A DNA stretch of 10,238 nucleotides from AVCC01 sp041736255 (GTDB lineage Bacteria; Pseudomonadota; Gammaproteobacteria; Burkholderiales; Burkholderiaceae_D): assembly GCA_041736255.1 (NCBI GenBank), contig JBGSTZ010000012.1, forward strand, positions 1 through 10,238, read 5' to 3'. The notes beneath the pieces were generated by a model. It saw only the letters and a program-made list of their open reading frames with translations. It searched no databases and had not been told where the DNA came from. Made by a program: the position numbers and the translations under genes. Position 1 is the stretch's first letter; each line of letters begins with the position of its first letter. Below, one piece after another: positions 1-7,466 of this stretch.

Positions 1-984
1 GCGGCTACCGGCACCGACACCGGCGGCTCGATTCGCCAGCCGGCTGCACTATGCGGCATTACCGGCATCAAGCCGACCTACGGCCGTGTATCGCGCTTCG
101 GCATGATCGCCTTCGCCTCCTCGCTGGATCAGGCGGGTCCGATGGCACGCAGCGCCGAGGATTGCGCGTTACTGCTGAGTACTATGGCCGGATTCGATGC
201 GCGCGACTCGACCAGCCTGGAATGCGGCAAAGGCGGCGATATTGAGGATTACAGTCGCGACCTGAACCAACCGCTGCAAGGCTTGCGCATCGGCTTGCCA
301 CAGGAATATTTCAGCGCCGGGCTGGCGTCTGACGTCGAACAAGCGATCCGCGCCGCCTTGCGGGAATACGAAAAACTGGGCGCTAAGCTGGTCGATATCT
401 CGCTGCCGAACACCGCGCTGTCGATTCCGGTGTATTACGTGATCGCGCCGGCCGAAGCATCGTCGAATCTGTCGCGCTTCGACGGCGTGCGCTATGGCCA
501 TCGCGCCGAAAAATATACAGACTTGTCGGACATGTACAAAAAAACCCGCGCCGAAGGCTTTGGCGCGGAAGTGCAACGCCGCATTCTGGTGGGCTCTTAC
601 GTGCTGTGCCACGGATATTACGACGCGTATTACTTGCAGGCACAAAAAATCCGACGCCTGATCGCGCAAGACTTTCAGCATGCTTTTACACAGTGCGACG
701 TCATCATGGGGCCGGTTGCGCCCAGCGTGGCGTGGGATCTGGGCGACAAGACCGACGATCCGATAGCCAATTATTTGGCTGACATTTTCACCTTGTCGAC
801 CAGTCTGGCGGGCTTGCCCGGGATGTCGATCCCATGCGGTTTCGGCCAGGGTGAAAAAAATGCGACGCGCCCGGTCGGGCTGCAAATCATCGGCAATTAT
901 TTTGCCGAAGCCAAATTGCTGAATGTCGCGCACCAGTTCCAGCAAGCCACCGACTGGCACCAGCGCGCACCGGCAGGAATCTAA
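1..984 (+). CDS. gatA: Glutamyl-tRNA(Gln)/aspartyl-tRNA(Asn) amidotransferase subunit A, 5'-truncated by the window edge
   Basis: Frame 1 is open from the first base to the TAA at 982-984 and gives 327 residues. The family is about 485 residues long, so roughly the first third lies outside the window. GatA is the amidase subunit of cytosolic GatCAB: it hydrolyses glutamine and supplies ammonia for converting mischarged Glu-tRNA(Gln) or Asp-tRNA(Asn). The fragment opens inside the amidase signature, GTDTGGSIRQPA at residues 4-15. Ser10 of the fragment matches the family nucleophile; the catalytic Lys and cis-Ser lie upstream, out of view. Further conserved blocks are KPTYGRVSRFG (24-34) and SLDQAGPMAR (41-50). 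The C-terminal half keeps the YVLCHGYYDAYY helix and the LAGLPGMSIPCG substrate-pocket strand. gatB follows after 46 bases, so the two are probably co-transcribed, with gatC expected upstream. No frameshift is seen. Confidence 0.97.
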   Translation, partial: AATGTDTGGSIRQPAALCGITGIKPTYGRVSRFGMIAFASSLDQAGPMARSAEDCALLLSTMAGFDARDSTSLECGKGGDIEDYSRDLNQPLQGLRIGLPQEYFSAGLASDVEQAIRAALREYEKLGAKLVDISLPNTALSIPVYYVIAPAEASSNLSRFDGVRYGHRAEKYTDLSDMYKKTRAEGFGAEVQRRILVGSYVLCHGYYDAYYLQAQKIRRLIAQDFQHAFTQCDVIMGPVAPSVAWDLGDKTDDPIANYLADIFTLSTSLAGLPGMSIPCGFGQGEKNATRPVGLQIIGNYFAEAKLLNVAHQFQQATDWHQRAPAGI

Positions 985-1030
985 ACATACCGATCCATCA
1001 CCGACGCTTTATTTAGCGAGCAAGGACAAT

Positions 1031-2497
1031 ATGCAGTGGGAAGTCGTAATCGGTCTTGAGACGCACGCCCAGCTCTCGACCCAGTCAAAAATTTTCAGCG
1101 CGGCATCGACCCGTTTCGGTGCTGAACCTAACACCCAAGCTTGCCCGGTTGACTTGGCGCTGCCCGGCGTGCTGCCGGTGATGAACCGCGGCGCAGTCGA
1201 GCGCGCGATCCAGTTCGGGCTGGCGATTGGCGCCACCATTGCGCCGCAATCGATTTTTGCGCGCAAGAATTATTTCTATCCGGATCTGCCGAAAGGCTAT
1301 CAAATCAGCCAGTTCGAAATTCCGGTAGTGCAGGGCGGCCGCGTGCCTTTCATGATGGAAATCGACGGCAAGCCGGAACTGCTTGAAGTGCAACTGACCC
1401 GCGCCCATCTGGAAGAAGATGCCGGCAAATCGCTGCACGAGGATTATCACGGCATGACCGGCATCGACCTCAACCGCGCCGGCACGCCTTTGCTGGAAAT
1501 CGTCACCGAGCCCGACATGCGCAGCGCCGCCGAAGCGGTAGCGTACGCCAAATCGCTGCACGCGCTGGTGATGTGGATCGGCATTTGCGACGGCAACATG
1601 CAGGAAGGCTCGTTTCGCTGCGACGCCAACGTTTCGGTGCGTCCGCTCGGCCAAAAAGAATACGGCACGCGCTGCGAAGTCAAGAATCTGAATTCGTTCC
1701 GCTTTATGGAAGAGGCTATCAATTACGAAGTGCGACGCCAGATCGAGCTGATTGGCGACGGCGGCAGCGTGGTGCAGGAAACCCGGCTGTACGACCCTGA
1801 CCGCAAGGAAACCCGTTCGATGCGCAGCAAGGAAGACGCGCAGGATTACCGCTACTTCCCCGACCCCGATCTGCCGCCGCTGGTGATTGCGCCGGAATGG
1901 ATCGAGCGCGTTCGCGCCAGCATGCCGGAACTGCCGGAAGCAATGCGTCAACGTTTCATACGCGACTACGTACTACTCGAATACGACGCCGCAGTGCTGA
2001 CGCAATCGAAGGCGATGGCAGTCTTTTTCGAAGCAGTCGTGCTGAAGACCGGCCCGGAACAGGCCAAAGCAGCCGCCAACTGGCTGATGGGTGACGTTGC
2101 TTCGACACTCAAGCGCGCCGACATCGACATCACGGCCAGCCCGGTATCCGCGGCGCAACTGGCGCTGCTGCTGGCCCGTATCGCCGACGGCACCATTTCG
2201 AACAAGATTGCCAAGGAAGTATTTGCGGCGATGTGGGAAGATGCCTCGGAACACGACGACAGCGCCGATCGCATTATCGAAGCCAAAGGTTTGAAGCAGA
2301 TTTCGGATAGCGGCGCGCTGGAAACCATCATCGACGCGGTGATGACGGATAATGCCAAGCTGGTAGAGGATTTCCGCTCTGGCAAAGAAAAAGCCTTCAA
2401 CGCGCTGATCGGCCAGGCTATGAAAGCGACCAAAGGCAAAGCCAATCCAGCTCAGGTGACGGCCTTGCTGAAACAGAAGCTTGCTGAGCAAGTATAG
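1031..2497 (+). CDS. gatB: Aspartyl/glutamyl-tRNA(Asn/Gln) amidotransferase subunit B
   Basis: This 488-residue protein has the full family length. GatB phosphorylates the mischarged tRNA-bound Glu or Asp with ATP and then amidates it using ammonia channelled from GatA. The start chosen is ATG 1031, because it gives the family N-terminus MQWEVVIGLETHAQL and has AAGGA at 1022-1026. A longer in-frame reading from 923 would overlap gatA and lack family similarity. Visible motifs are KNYFYPDLPKGYQ (about 79-91), EEDAGKS, the GatB signature beginning at Asp146 (DLNRAGTPLLEIVTEPD), CDANVS, and DYRYFPDPDLPPL near 275. A helical domain and a YqeY-like tRNA-binding tail follow, ending with KATKGKANPAQVTALLKQ. 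The N-terminal loop reads TQACPVDLALPG: one Cys is present, but the second Cys of the CxxC found in zinc-binding GatBs is absent. The gene follows gatA by 46 bases. Confidence 0.97.
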   Translation: MQWEVVIGLETHAQLSTQSKIFSAASTRFGAEPNTQACPVDLALPGVLPVMNRGAVERAIQFGLAIGATIAPQSIFARKNYFYPDLPKGYQISQFEIPVVQGGRVPFMMEIDGKPELLEVQLTRAHLEEDAGKSLHEDYHGMTGIDLNRAGTPLLEIVTEPDMRSAAEAVAYAKSLHALVMWIGICDGNMQEGSFRCDANVSVRPLGQKEYGTRCEVKNLNSFRFMEEAINYEVRRQIELIGDGGSVVQETRLYDPDRKETRSMRSKEDAQDYRYFPDPDLPPLVIAPEWIERVRASMPELPEAMRQRFIRDYVLLEYDAAVLTQSKAMAVFFEAVVLKTGPEQAKAAANWLMGDVASTLKRADIDITASPVSAAQLALLLARIADGTISNKIAKEVFAAMWEDASEHDDSADRIIEAKGLKQISDSGALETIIDAVMTDNAKLVEDFRSGKEKAFNALIGQAMKATKGKANPAQVTALLKQKLAEQV

Positions 2498-2596
2498 AGT
2501 ATAGGCAAGAATGCATGTTTTTGCGCATATATTCAGTGCCCCTTTAAAAATACAACATGATGTATATTTAAGTTTGTGTTTATTGCCGGGACACGT

Positions 2597-2617
2597 CTTG
2601 TAACGTGGGTTACCAAG
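2597..2617. promoter_or_regulatory. Imperfect inverted repeat, operator-like
   Basis: CTTGTAAC (2597-2604) and GTTACCAAG (2609-2617) are inverted copies around the spacer GTGG, with one unpaired C at 2614. It lies about 145 bases upstream of the rcnB-like start. It could be an operator or an RNA hairpin. There is no T-tract, so it is not a classical terminator. No regulator family is recognised. Confidence 0.3.
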
Positions 2618-2674
2618 GTTTTCTGGATATCAAAAGCGCTTGCGTGTTTAATAGGAGCAACCTCAGGAATCGAA

Positions 2675-2710
2675 ATGATGCGCAAGTGCCTTGCTGCTGA
2701 AGCAGCGTAA
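2675..2710 (+). CDS. Possible 11-codon leader peptide ahead of the rcnB-like gene
   Basis: An 11-residue reading frame, MMRKCLAAEAA, runs from ATG 2675 to TAA 2708. A ribosome site AGGA at 2665-2668 has six bases of spacing to the ATG. Its last codons form the perfect inverted repeat GCTGCT/AGCAGC (2693-2706, two-base spacer), so translation would melt that hairpin. It ends 51 bases before the rcnB-like start. The peptide has no homologue I recognise, and a frame this short can arise by chance. It is listed as a candidate regulatory leader only. Confidence 0.2.
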   Translation: MMRKCLAAEAA

Positions 2711-2761
2711 TTACAGGGTGGTATCGGCAGAGATTGTACTTTTACTATCACAGGAGATCGT

Positions 2762-3160
2762 ATGAAAATTAAAGCCATTATTTCTGTCGTTATTGCAGTG
2801 TGCGTGACAGTGAGTGCCCCCGGATTTGCCCGGGACAATGATCATCAGAATGATCGCCATGACAAGCACTACAAGAAAGATAAGCACTATAAATATGATA
2901 AGCATGACCGGCGTGACAAGCAGGCTCGCGAATACGACTACAGGCGAGACAATAATCGCGGTGCCGGCCCAAGGCACGACATGCGCAAAGGGAGCTATCT
3001 TTCCCATGAATATCGCGACCAACGATACATTGTTAATGATTGGCGCGGTCGCCACCTGAATGCGCCACCTCAGGGTTATCAATGGGTACAAACCGGTAAC
3101 GATTATGTTCTTGTCGCAATTGCCACGGGCATCATTGTCCATCTGCTGCTCAACAATTAA
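2762..3160 (+). CDS. RcnB-family periplasmic protein with His-rich hexapeptide repeats
   Basis: This 132-residue protein starts at ATG 2762 after a good ribosome site, AGGAG at 2752-2756. Residues 1-23 form a Sec signal peptide: a basic start, a hydrophobic IISVVIAVCVTV core, and likely cleavage after GFA. A highly charged His/Lys/Asp linker follows (24-70), including three tandem hexapeptides of form KH[YD][KR]xD at 35-52. The C-terminal half (77-132) matches the RcnB pattern: a YR...YIVNDW segment, PPQGYQWV, and the closing GNDYVLVAIATGII. In Escherichia coli, RcnB is a periplasmic protein affecting nickel/cobalt homeostasis alongside the RcnA exporter. Many betaproteobacterial members of the family have no known function, and no RcnA or RcnR homologue is visible here. 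Metal binding is therefore inference from family and His content. It could equally be a general envelope-stress protein. Confidence 0.85.
   Translation: MKIKAIISVVIAVCVTVSAPGFARDNDHQNDRHDKHYKKDKHYKYDKHDRRDKQAREYDYRRDNNRGAGPRHDMRKGSYLSHEYRDQRYIVNDWRGRHLNAPPQGYQWVQTGNDYVLVAIATGIIVHLLLNN
2864..2917 (+). repeat. Three tandem 18-bp units encoding KHYKKD, KHYKYD, KHDRRD
   Basis: Residues 35-52 of the RcnB-like protein consist of three consecutive hexapeptides. At DNA level each unit begins AAGCA[CT] and ends GA[TC], with the third unit most diverged. The repeat lies in the disordered linker between the signal peptide and the RcnB domain. Confidence 0.7.
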
Positions 3161-3174
3161 CTGGCGCATAAAAT

Positions 3175-3210
3175 CCAGCTTGGCGCTGAGCTTGCGAAGT
3201 CCAACGCTGG
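3175..3210 (+). other. Hairpin downstream of the rcnB-like gene, weak terminator candidate
   Basis: CCAGCTTGG (3175-3183) can pair with CCAACGCTGG (3201-3210) with one bulged base and a 17-base loop, starting 14 bases after the rcnB-like stop. No T-run follows, so rho-independent termination is doubtful. Confidence 0.25.
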
Positions 3211-3231
3211 ATAACAGTATCTGCCAACACA

Positions 3232-3247
3232 CTCGATTCTGATCGAG
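3232..3247 (+). promoter_or_regulatory. Small hairpin beside the start of the DUF2721 gene
   Basis: CTCGAT (3232-3237) pairs perfectly with ATCGAG (3242-3247) around the loop TCTG. The 3' arm overlaps the only purine-rich stretch before the ATG at 3254 (GAGAG, 3246-3250). If it folds in the mRNA, it could partly mask this already weak ribosome site. Confidence 0.3.
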
Positions 3248-3253
3248 AGCATC

Positions 3254-3658
3254 ATGAATCTGACCACACCCGCTTTGCTGTTCCCAGCCATCTCATTGCT
3301 GCTGCTGGCTTACACCAACCGCTTTCTGGTGCTGGCGCAGTTGATACGTCAGTTGCATAGTCAGTACAAAAAAGACGATCAAAAGGAACTTGTGGTGCGC
3401 CAGATTACCAATCTGCGCCACCGCATCACACTGATCCGGCGCATGCAAGCGCTCGGCGTGATGAGCTTCATTCTGTGCGCAGTCTCCATGTTTCTGGTGT
3501 TCATTCATCTGGAGCTAGCCGCCCAGCTTGCCTTCGGCACCAGCCTTTTCCTATTGCTGCTGTCGCTGATTTTTTCCTTCTACGAAATTACCATCAGCAC
3601 CCGCGCCATCGAAATCGAACTGGAAGACCTGGAGCAAAAAATCAATGCGCCGCTGTAA
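3254..3658 (+). CDS. DUF2721 family membrane protein
   Basis: This 134-residue protein has an N-terminal hydrophobic segment at about 7-21 that runs into the conserved TNRFLVLAQLIRQL stretch. A basic cytosolic-looking region follows (about 35-65, including RHRITLIRR). Two closely spaced helices follow at about 67-87 and 89-110, and the tail is acidic and amphipathic (EIELEDLEQKI). The TPALLFPAISLLLLAYTNR start and the overall layout match the DUF2721 family of small bacterial inner-membrane proteins, whose function is unknown. The start ATG 3254 gives the family N-terminus, though the ribosome site is weak (GAGAG). The gene follows the rcnB-like gene by 93 bases on the same strand. I see no evidence that the two work together. 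Confidence 0.85.
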   Translation: MNLTTPALLFPAISLLLLAYTNRFLVLAQLIRQLHSQYKKDDQKELVVRQITNLRHRITLIRRMQALGVMSFILCAVSMFLVFIHLELAAQLAFGTSLFLLLLSLIFSFYEITISTRAIEIELEDLEQKINAPL

Positions 3659-3704
3659 ATTCTTTTCGACATCACGCCTGAATGCGAAGACGAGACGCAG
3701 AACT

Positions 3705-3781
3705 GTAGGTCGGAAAAGCGCAGCGCATTCCGACAATCAAGACGATGGAATGTCGGAAGGCGCTGCGCTTTACCGACCTAC
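3705..3781. repeat. REPIN-like inverted REP doublet, copy 1
   Basis: Two 29-base arms, 3706-3734 and 3752-3780, are inverted copies of each other around a 17-base spacer (3735-3751). The 5' end reads GTAG and the 3' end CTAC, so each arm begins with GTAG followed by its own imperfect palindrome (GTCGGAA...GCGCAGCGC...TTCCGAC). A GTAG head with a palindromic body is the layout of REP sequences mobilised by RAYT transposases, and two in inverted orientation form a REPIN. The left arm is identical to that of copy 2. The right arms differ at one base (A at 3772). Confidence 0.85.
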
Positions 3782-3816
3782 GCGCTCAAATGCACATTGA
3801 AGCGTGGCTCCGCAGC

Positions 3817-3836
3817 GCGGGTTGCACCCGCCCTAC
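3817..3836 (-). repeat. Second-class REP-like palindrome
   Basis: GCGGGT (3817-3822) and ACCCGC (3826-3831) form a perfect inverted repeat around TGC. Read on the - strand it is headed by GTAG (3833-3836), giving GTAGGGCGGGTGCAACCCGC, a REP layout unlike the REPIN pair on either side. Bases 3831-3838 (CCCTACTT) are also inverted at 3856-3863 (AAGTAGGG), suggesting a decayed second REP head facing the other way. Confidence 0.6.
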
Positions 3837-3850
3837 TTGGCTGTGTTGAG

Positions 3851-3873
3851 TGGTGAAGTAGGGTACATCACCA
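3851..3873 (-). terminator. Possible hairpin terminator after the small - strand ORF
   Basis: TGGTGA (3851-3856) and TCACCA (3868-3873) pair perfectly around an 11-base loop. Read on the - strand, the hairpin begins 9 bases after the stop of the 57-residue ORF. There is no T-tract, so support is weak. It may instead be part of the REP remnant. Confidence 0.25.
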
Positions 3874-3882
3874 TTTTCATTT

Positions 3883-4056
3883 CTATACGTGGCCAGCAAT
3901 TACAATTGACAGAGCTATAACAGCGACCAAAAATAGAAAGCCTGTAACAATGTAGCCACCATCACCGAAGCTCACCTTAGTTCCAAGCGCCCGATTAAAA
4001 ATTTTGACGATCAAACAACCCAGGTAACCGAATACAACATCAAGCAGGAGCTCCAT
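3883..4056 (-). CDS. Small hypothetical membrane protein, 57 residues
   Basis: On the - strand an ATG at 4054-4056 opens a 57-residue frame ending at TAG (3883-3885). It has a textbook ribosome site, AAGGA at 4066-4070, nine bases upstream. The protein begins MELLLDVVFGYLGCLIVKIF, a likely first membrane helix (about 3-20). A polar, basic-to-acidic turn follows (NRALGTKVSFGDGG), then a second strongly hydrophobic helix (about 35-54) ending IVIAGHV. I do not recognise a family. Two helices, a good ribosome site and a coherent frame argue for a real gene; its small size and isolation argue caution. It lies between two REPIN-like elements and upstream of nothing on its strand, so the context gives no role. 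Confidence 0.55.
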   Translation of the reverse strand: MELLLDVVFGYLGCLIVKIFNRALGTKVSFGDGGYIVTGFLFLVAVIALSIVIAGHV

Positions 4057-4095
4057 TGTTAATATTCCTTCATTTCTATCTATTGGATAACAATT

Positions 4096-4112
4096 ATTAG
4101 GTGCCGCCTAAT
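4096..4112 (-). promoter_or_regulatory. Operator-like inverted repeat upstream of the small membrane ORF
   Basis: ATTAGG (4096-4101) and CCTAAT (4107-4112) form a perfect 6-bp inverted repeat around TGCCG, 40 bases upstream of the ORF start. The flanks are AT-rich, as expected near a promoter. No clear -35/-10 pair was identified. Confidence 0.3.
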
Positions 4113-4119
4113 TAGAGTT

Positions 4120-4196
4120 GTAGGTCGGAAAAGCGCAGCGCATTCCGACGTTGCGTCGTCGTGATTGTCGGAAGGCGCTGCGCTTTTCCGACCTAC
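4120..4196. repeat. REPIN-like inverted REP doublet, copy 2
   Basis: Arms 4121-4149 and 4167-4195 are inverted copies around a 17-base spacer (4150-4166), with GTAG and CTAC at the outer ends as in copy 1. It ends four bases before the uvrA stop codon, so uvrA transcripts run straight into it. There it could act as a 3'-end stabiliser or weak terminator, a role known for some REP elements. The spacer resembles the reverse complement of the copy 1 spacer (13 of 17 bases) rather than its direct sequence (4 of 17). Confidence 0.85.
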
Positions 4197-4199
4197 TGA

Positions 4200-7052
<2,853 letters not shown>

Positions 7053-7099
7053 GTACAGAGCTTTCTGCGATAATTTTTTGTGTCTTGGGTTTATGGTGC

Positions 7100-7128
7100 A
7101 GAATAAAACGACGCGGATGCAAGCGCAA
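7100..7128 (-). promoter_or_regulatory. Candidate sigma-70 promoter for uvrA
   Basis: On the - strand TTGCGC (7123-7128) and TATTCT (7100-7105) are separated by 17 bases, the optimal spacing, which would give a leader of about 40 bases before the uvrA start at 7052. Both hexamers differ from consensus, so this is a pattern match only. Confidence 0.4.
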
Positions 7129-7323
7129 AGTCCCACCGGTGTTAGTTTGCGCGGAGTTATCTAGGACTGACGTTTTATTGGATATCGGGTATGAACTATC
7201 TGCGAAAAACACGCACCATCTTACCACCCAACAAGTTTCTAAAAGTAAGGAGTATCGTCATTTTCGTGGCATTTTCCGCATATATTAATTGCGTAAATTA
7301 AATATACTCTGGTTGGTAGCTGA

Positions 7324-7375
7324 GCGGGCGAAAGCCGCGCTTTTGGTGTAATCACCCTGCGCGGATTTCACCCGC
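7324..7375. repeat. Long imperfect hairpin, REP-like
   Basis: Arms 7324-7340 and 7359-7375 pair at 15 of 17 positions. The 18-base loop holds a second small stem, GGTG/CACC (7345-7348 and 7353-7356). On the - strand the right arm reads GCGGGTGAAATCCGCGC, resembling the REP-like sequence at 3817-3836 (GGGTGCAACCCGCGC). It is therefore probably a decayed or variant member of the same palindrome class. It is not followed by a T-run on either strand. Confidence 0.6.
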
Positions 7376-7398
7376 CCGCCCTTTCTGCTCAATCAACC

Positions 7399-7407
7399 TG
7401 ATACTAT
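7399..7407 (+). promoter_or_regulatory. Candidate extended -10 promoter for the MFS gene
   Basis: TG at 7399-7400, one base, then TACTAT at 7402-7407 form an extended -10 element. A second reading in the same place is TTTCTG (7382-7387), 17 bases, TATAGC (7405-7410). Either would place the transcript start roughly 50 bases before the ATG at 7467. Confidence 0.35.
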
Positions 7408-7466
7408 AGCTCCTTTCAAAATCCACAGTAAAACCCGCTTCGTCTTCCATATCGCCACTATTGCCC

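Larger units (their letters stand above)
2498..2761. other. AT-rich intergenic region between gatB and the rcnB-like gene
   Basis: This stretch of 264 bases is clearly more AT-rich than the flanking gat genes. Just after gatB, 2505-2511 can pair with 2518-2524 (7 bp with one G-U, six-base loop). The T-rich 3' arm makes it a weak terminator candidate. An imperfect inverted repeat lies at 2597-2617, a tiny ORF with its own ribosome site at 2675-2710, and a perfect 6-bp inverted repeat at 2693-2706. Several AT-rich hexamers could act as -10 boxes, but no convincing -35/-10 pair was found, so the promoter of the downstream gene is not assigned. Confidence 0.5.
3659..4199. other. 541-base intergenic block rich in palindromic repeats
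   Basis: Between the DUF2721 gene and the end of uvrA lie two 77-bp REPIN-like palindromes (3705-3781, 4120-4196), a different REP-like palindrome (3817-3836) with a nearby inverted CCCTACTT/AAGTAGGG pair, and a 57-residue ORF on the - strand (3883-4056) with its upstream region. Bases 3659-3704 hold nothing recognisable. The part outside the palindromes is AT-richer than the neighbouring genes. No transposase or RAYT gene is present. Confidence 0.8.
7053..7466. other. Divergent intergenic region between uvrA and the MFS gene
   Basis: This 414-base region contains a candidate uvrA promoter (7100-7128), an AT-rich core (about 7240-7315), a long imperfect hairpin (7324-7375) and a candidate promoter for the MFS gene (7399-7407). 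A strong ribosome-site-like TAAGGAG at 7246-7252 has no acceptable start codon at normal spacing. No convincing small gene was found on either strand. Confidence 0.6.

Noticed and set aside
169..960. Long open frame on the opposite strand of gatA
   Set aside because: It is antisense to a well-conserved amidase, is rich in Arg/His/Gln from GC-rich codon mirroring, and has no recognisable domain.
1085..1951. Long open frame on the opposite strand of gatB
   Set aside because: It is a shadow of gatB codon bias with no family resemblance and no ribosome site or context.
2479..2493. CTTGC/GCAAG hairpin at the end of gatB as a terminator
   Set aside because: The stem is only 5-6 bp, lies within the last codons and has no T-tract.
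4085..4095. GGATAACAATT, identical to part of the lac operator
   Set aside because: It is only an 11-base match without the other half-site or any lac-type genes. It is most simply chance in an AT-rich stretch.
3705..4196. REPIN-flanked block read as a composite transposon or a CRISPR-like array
   Set aside because: There are only two palindromic copies 338 bases apart, with no transposase, no target-site duplication that I can identify, and no regular repeat-spacer series.
7246..7285. Strong TAAGGAG ribosome-site sequence that might precede a tiny gene
   Set aside because: No ATG, GTG or TTG occurs at normal spacing. The nearest GTG (7266) is about 13 bases away and opens only about 12 codons, so there is no support for translation.
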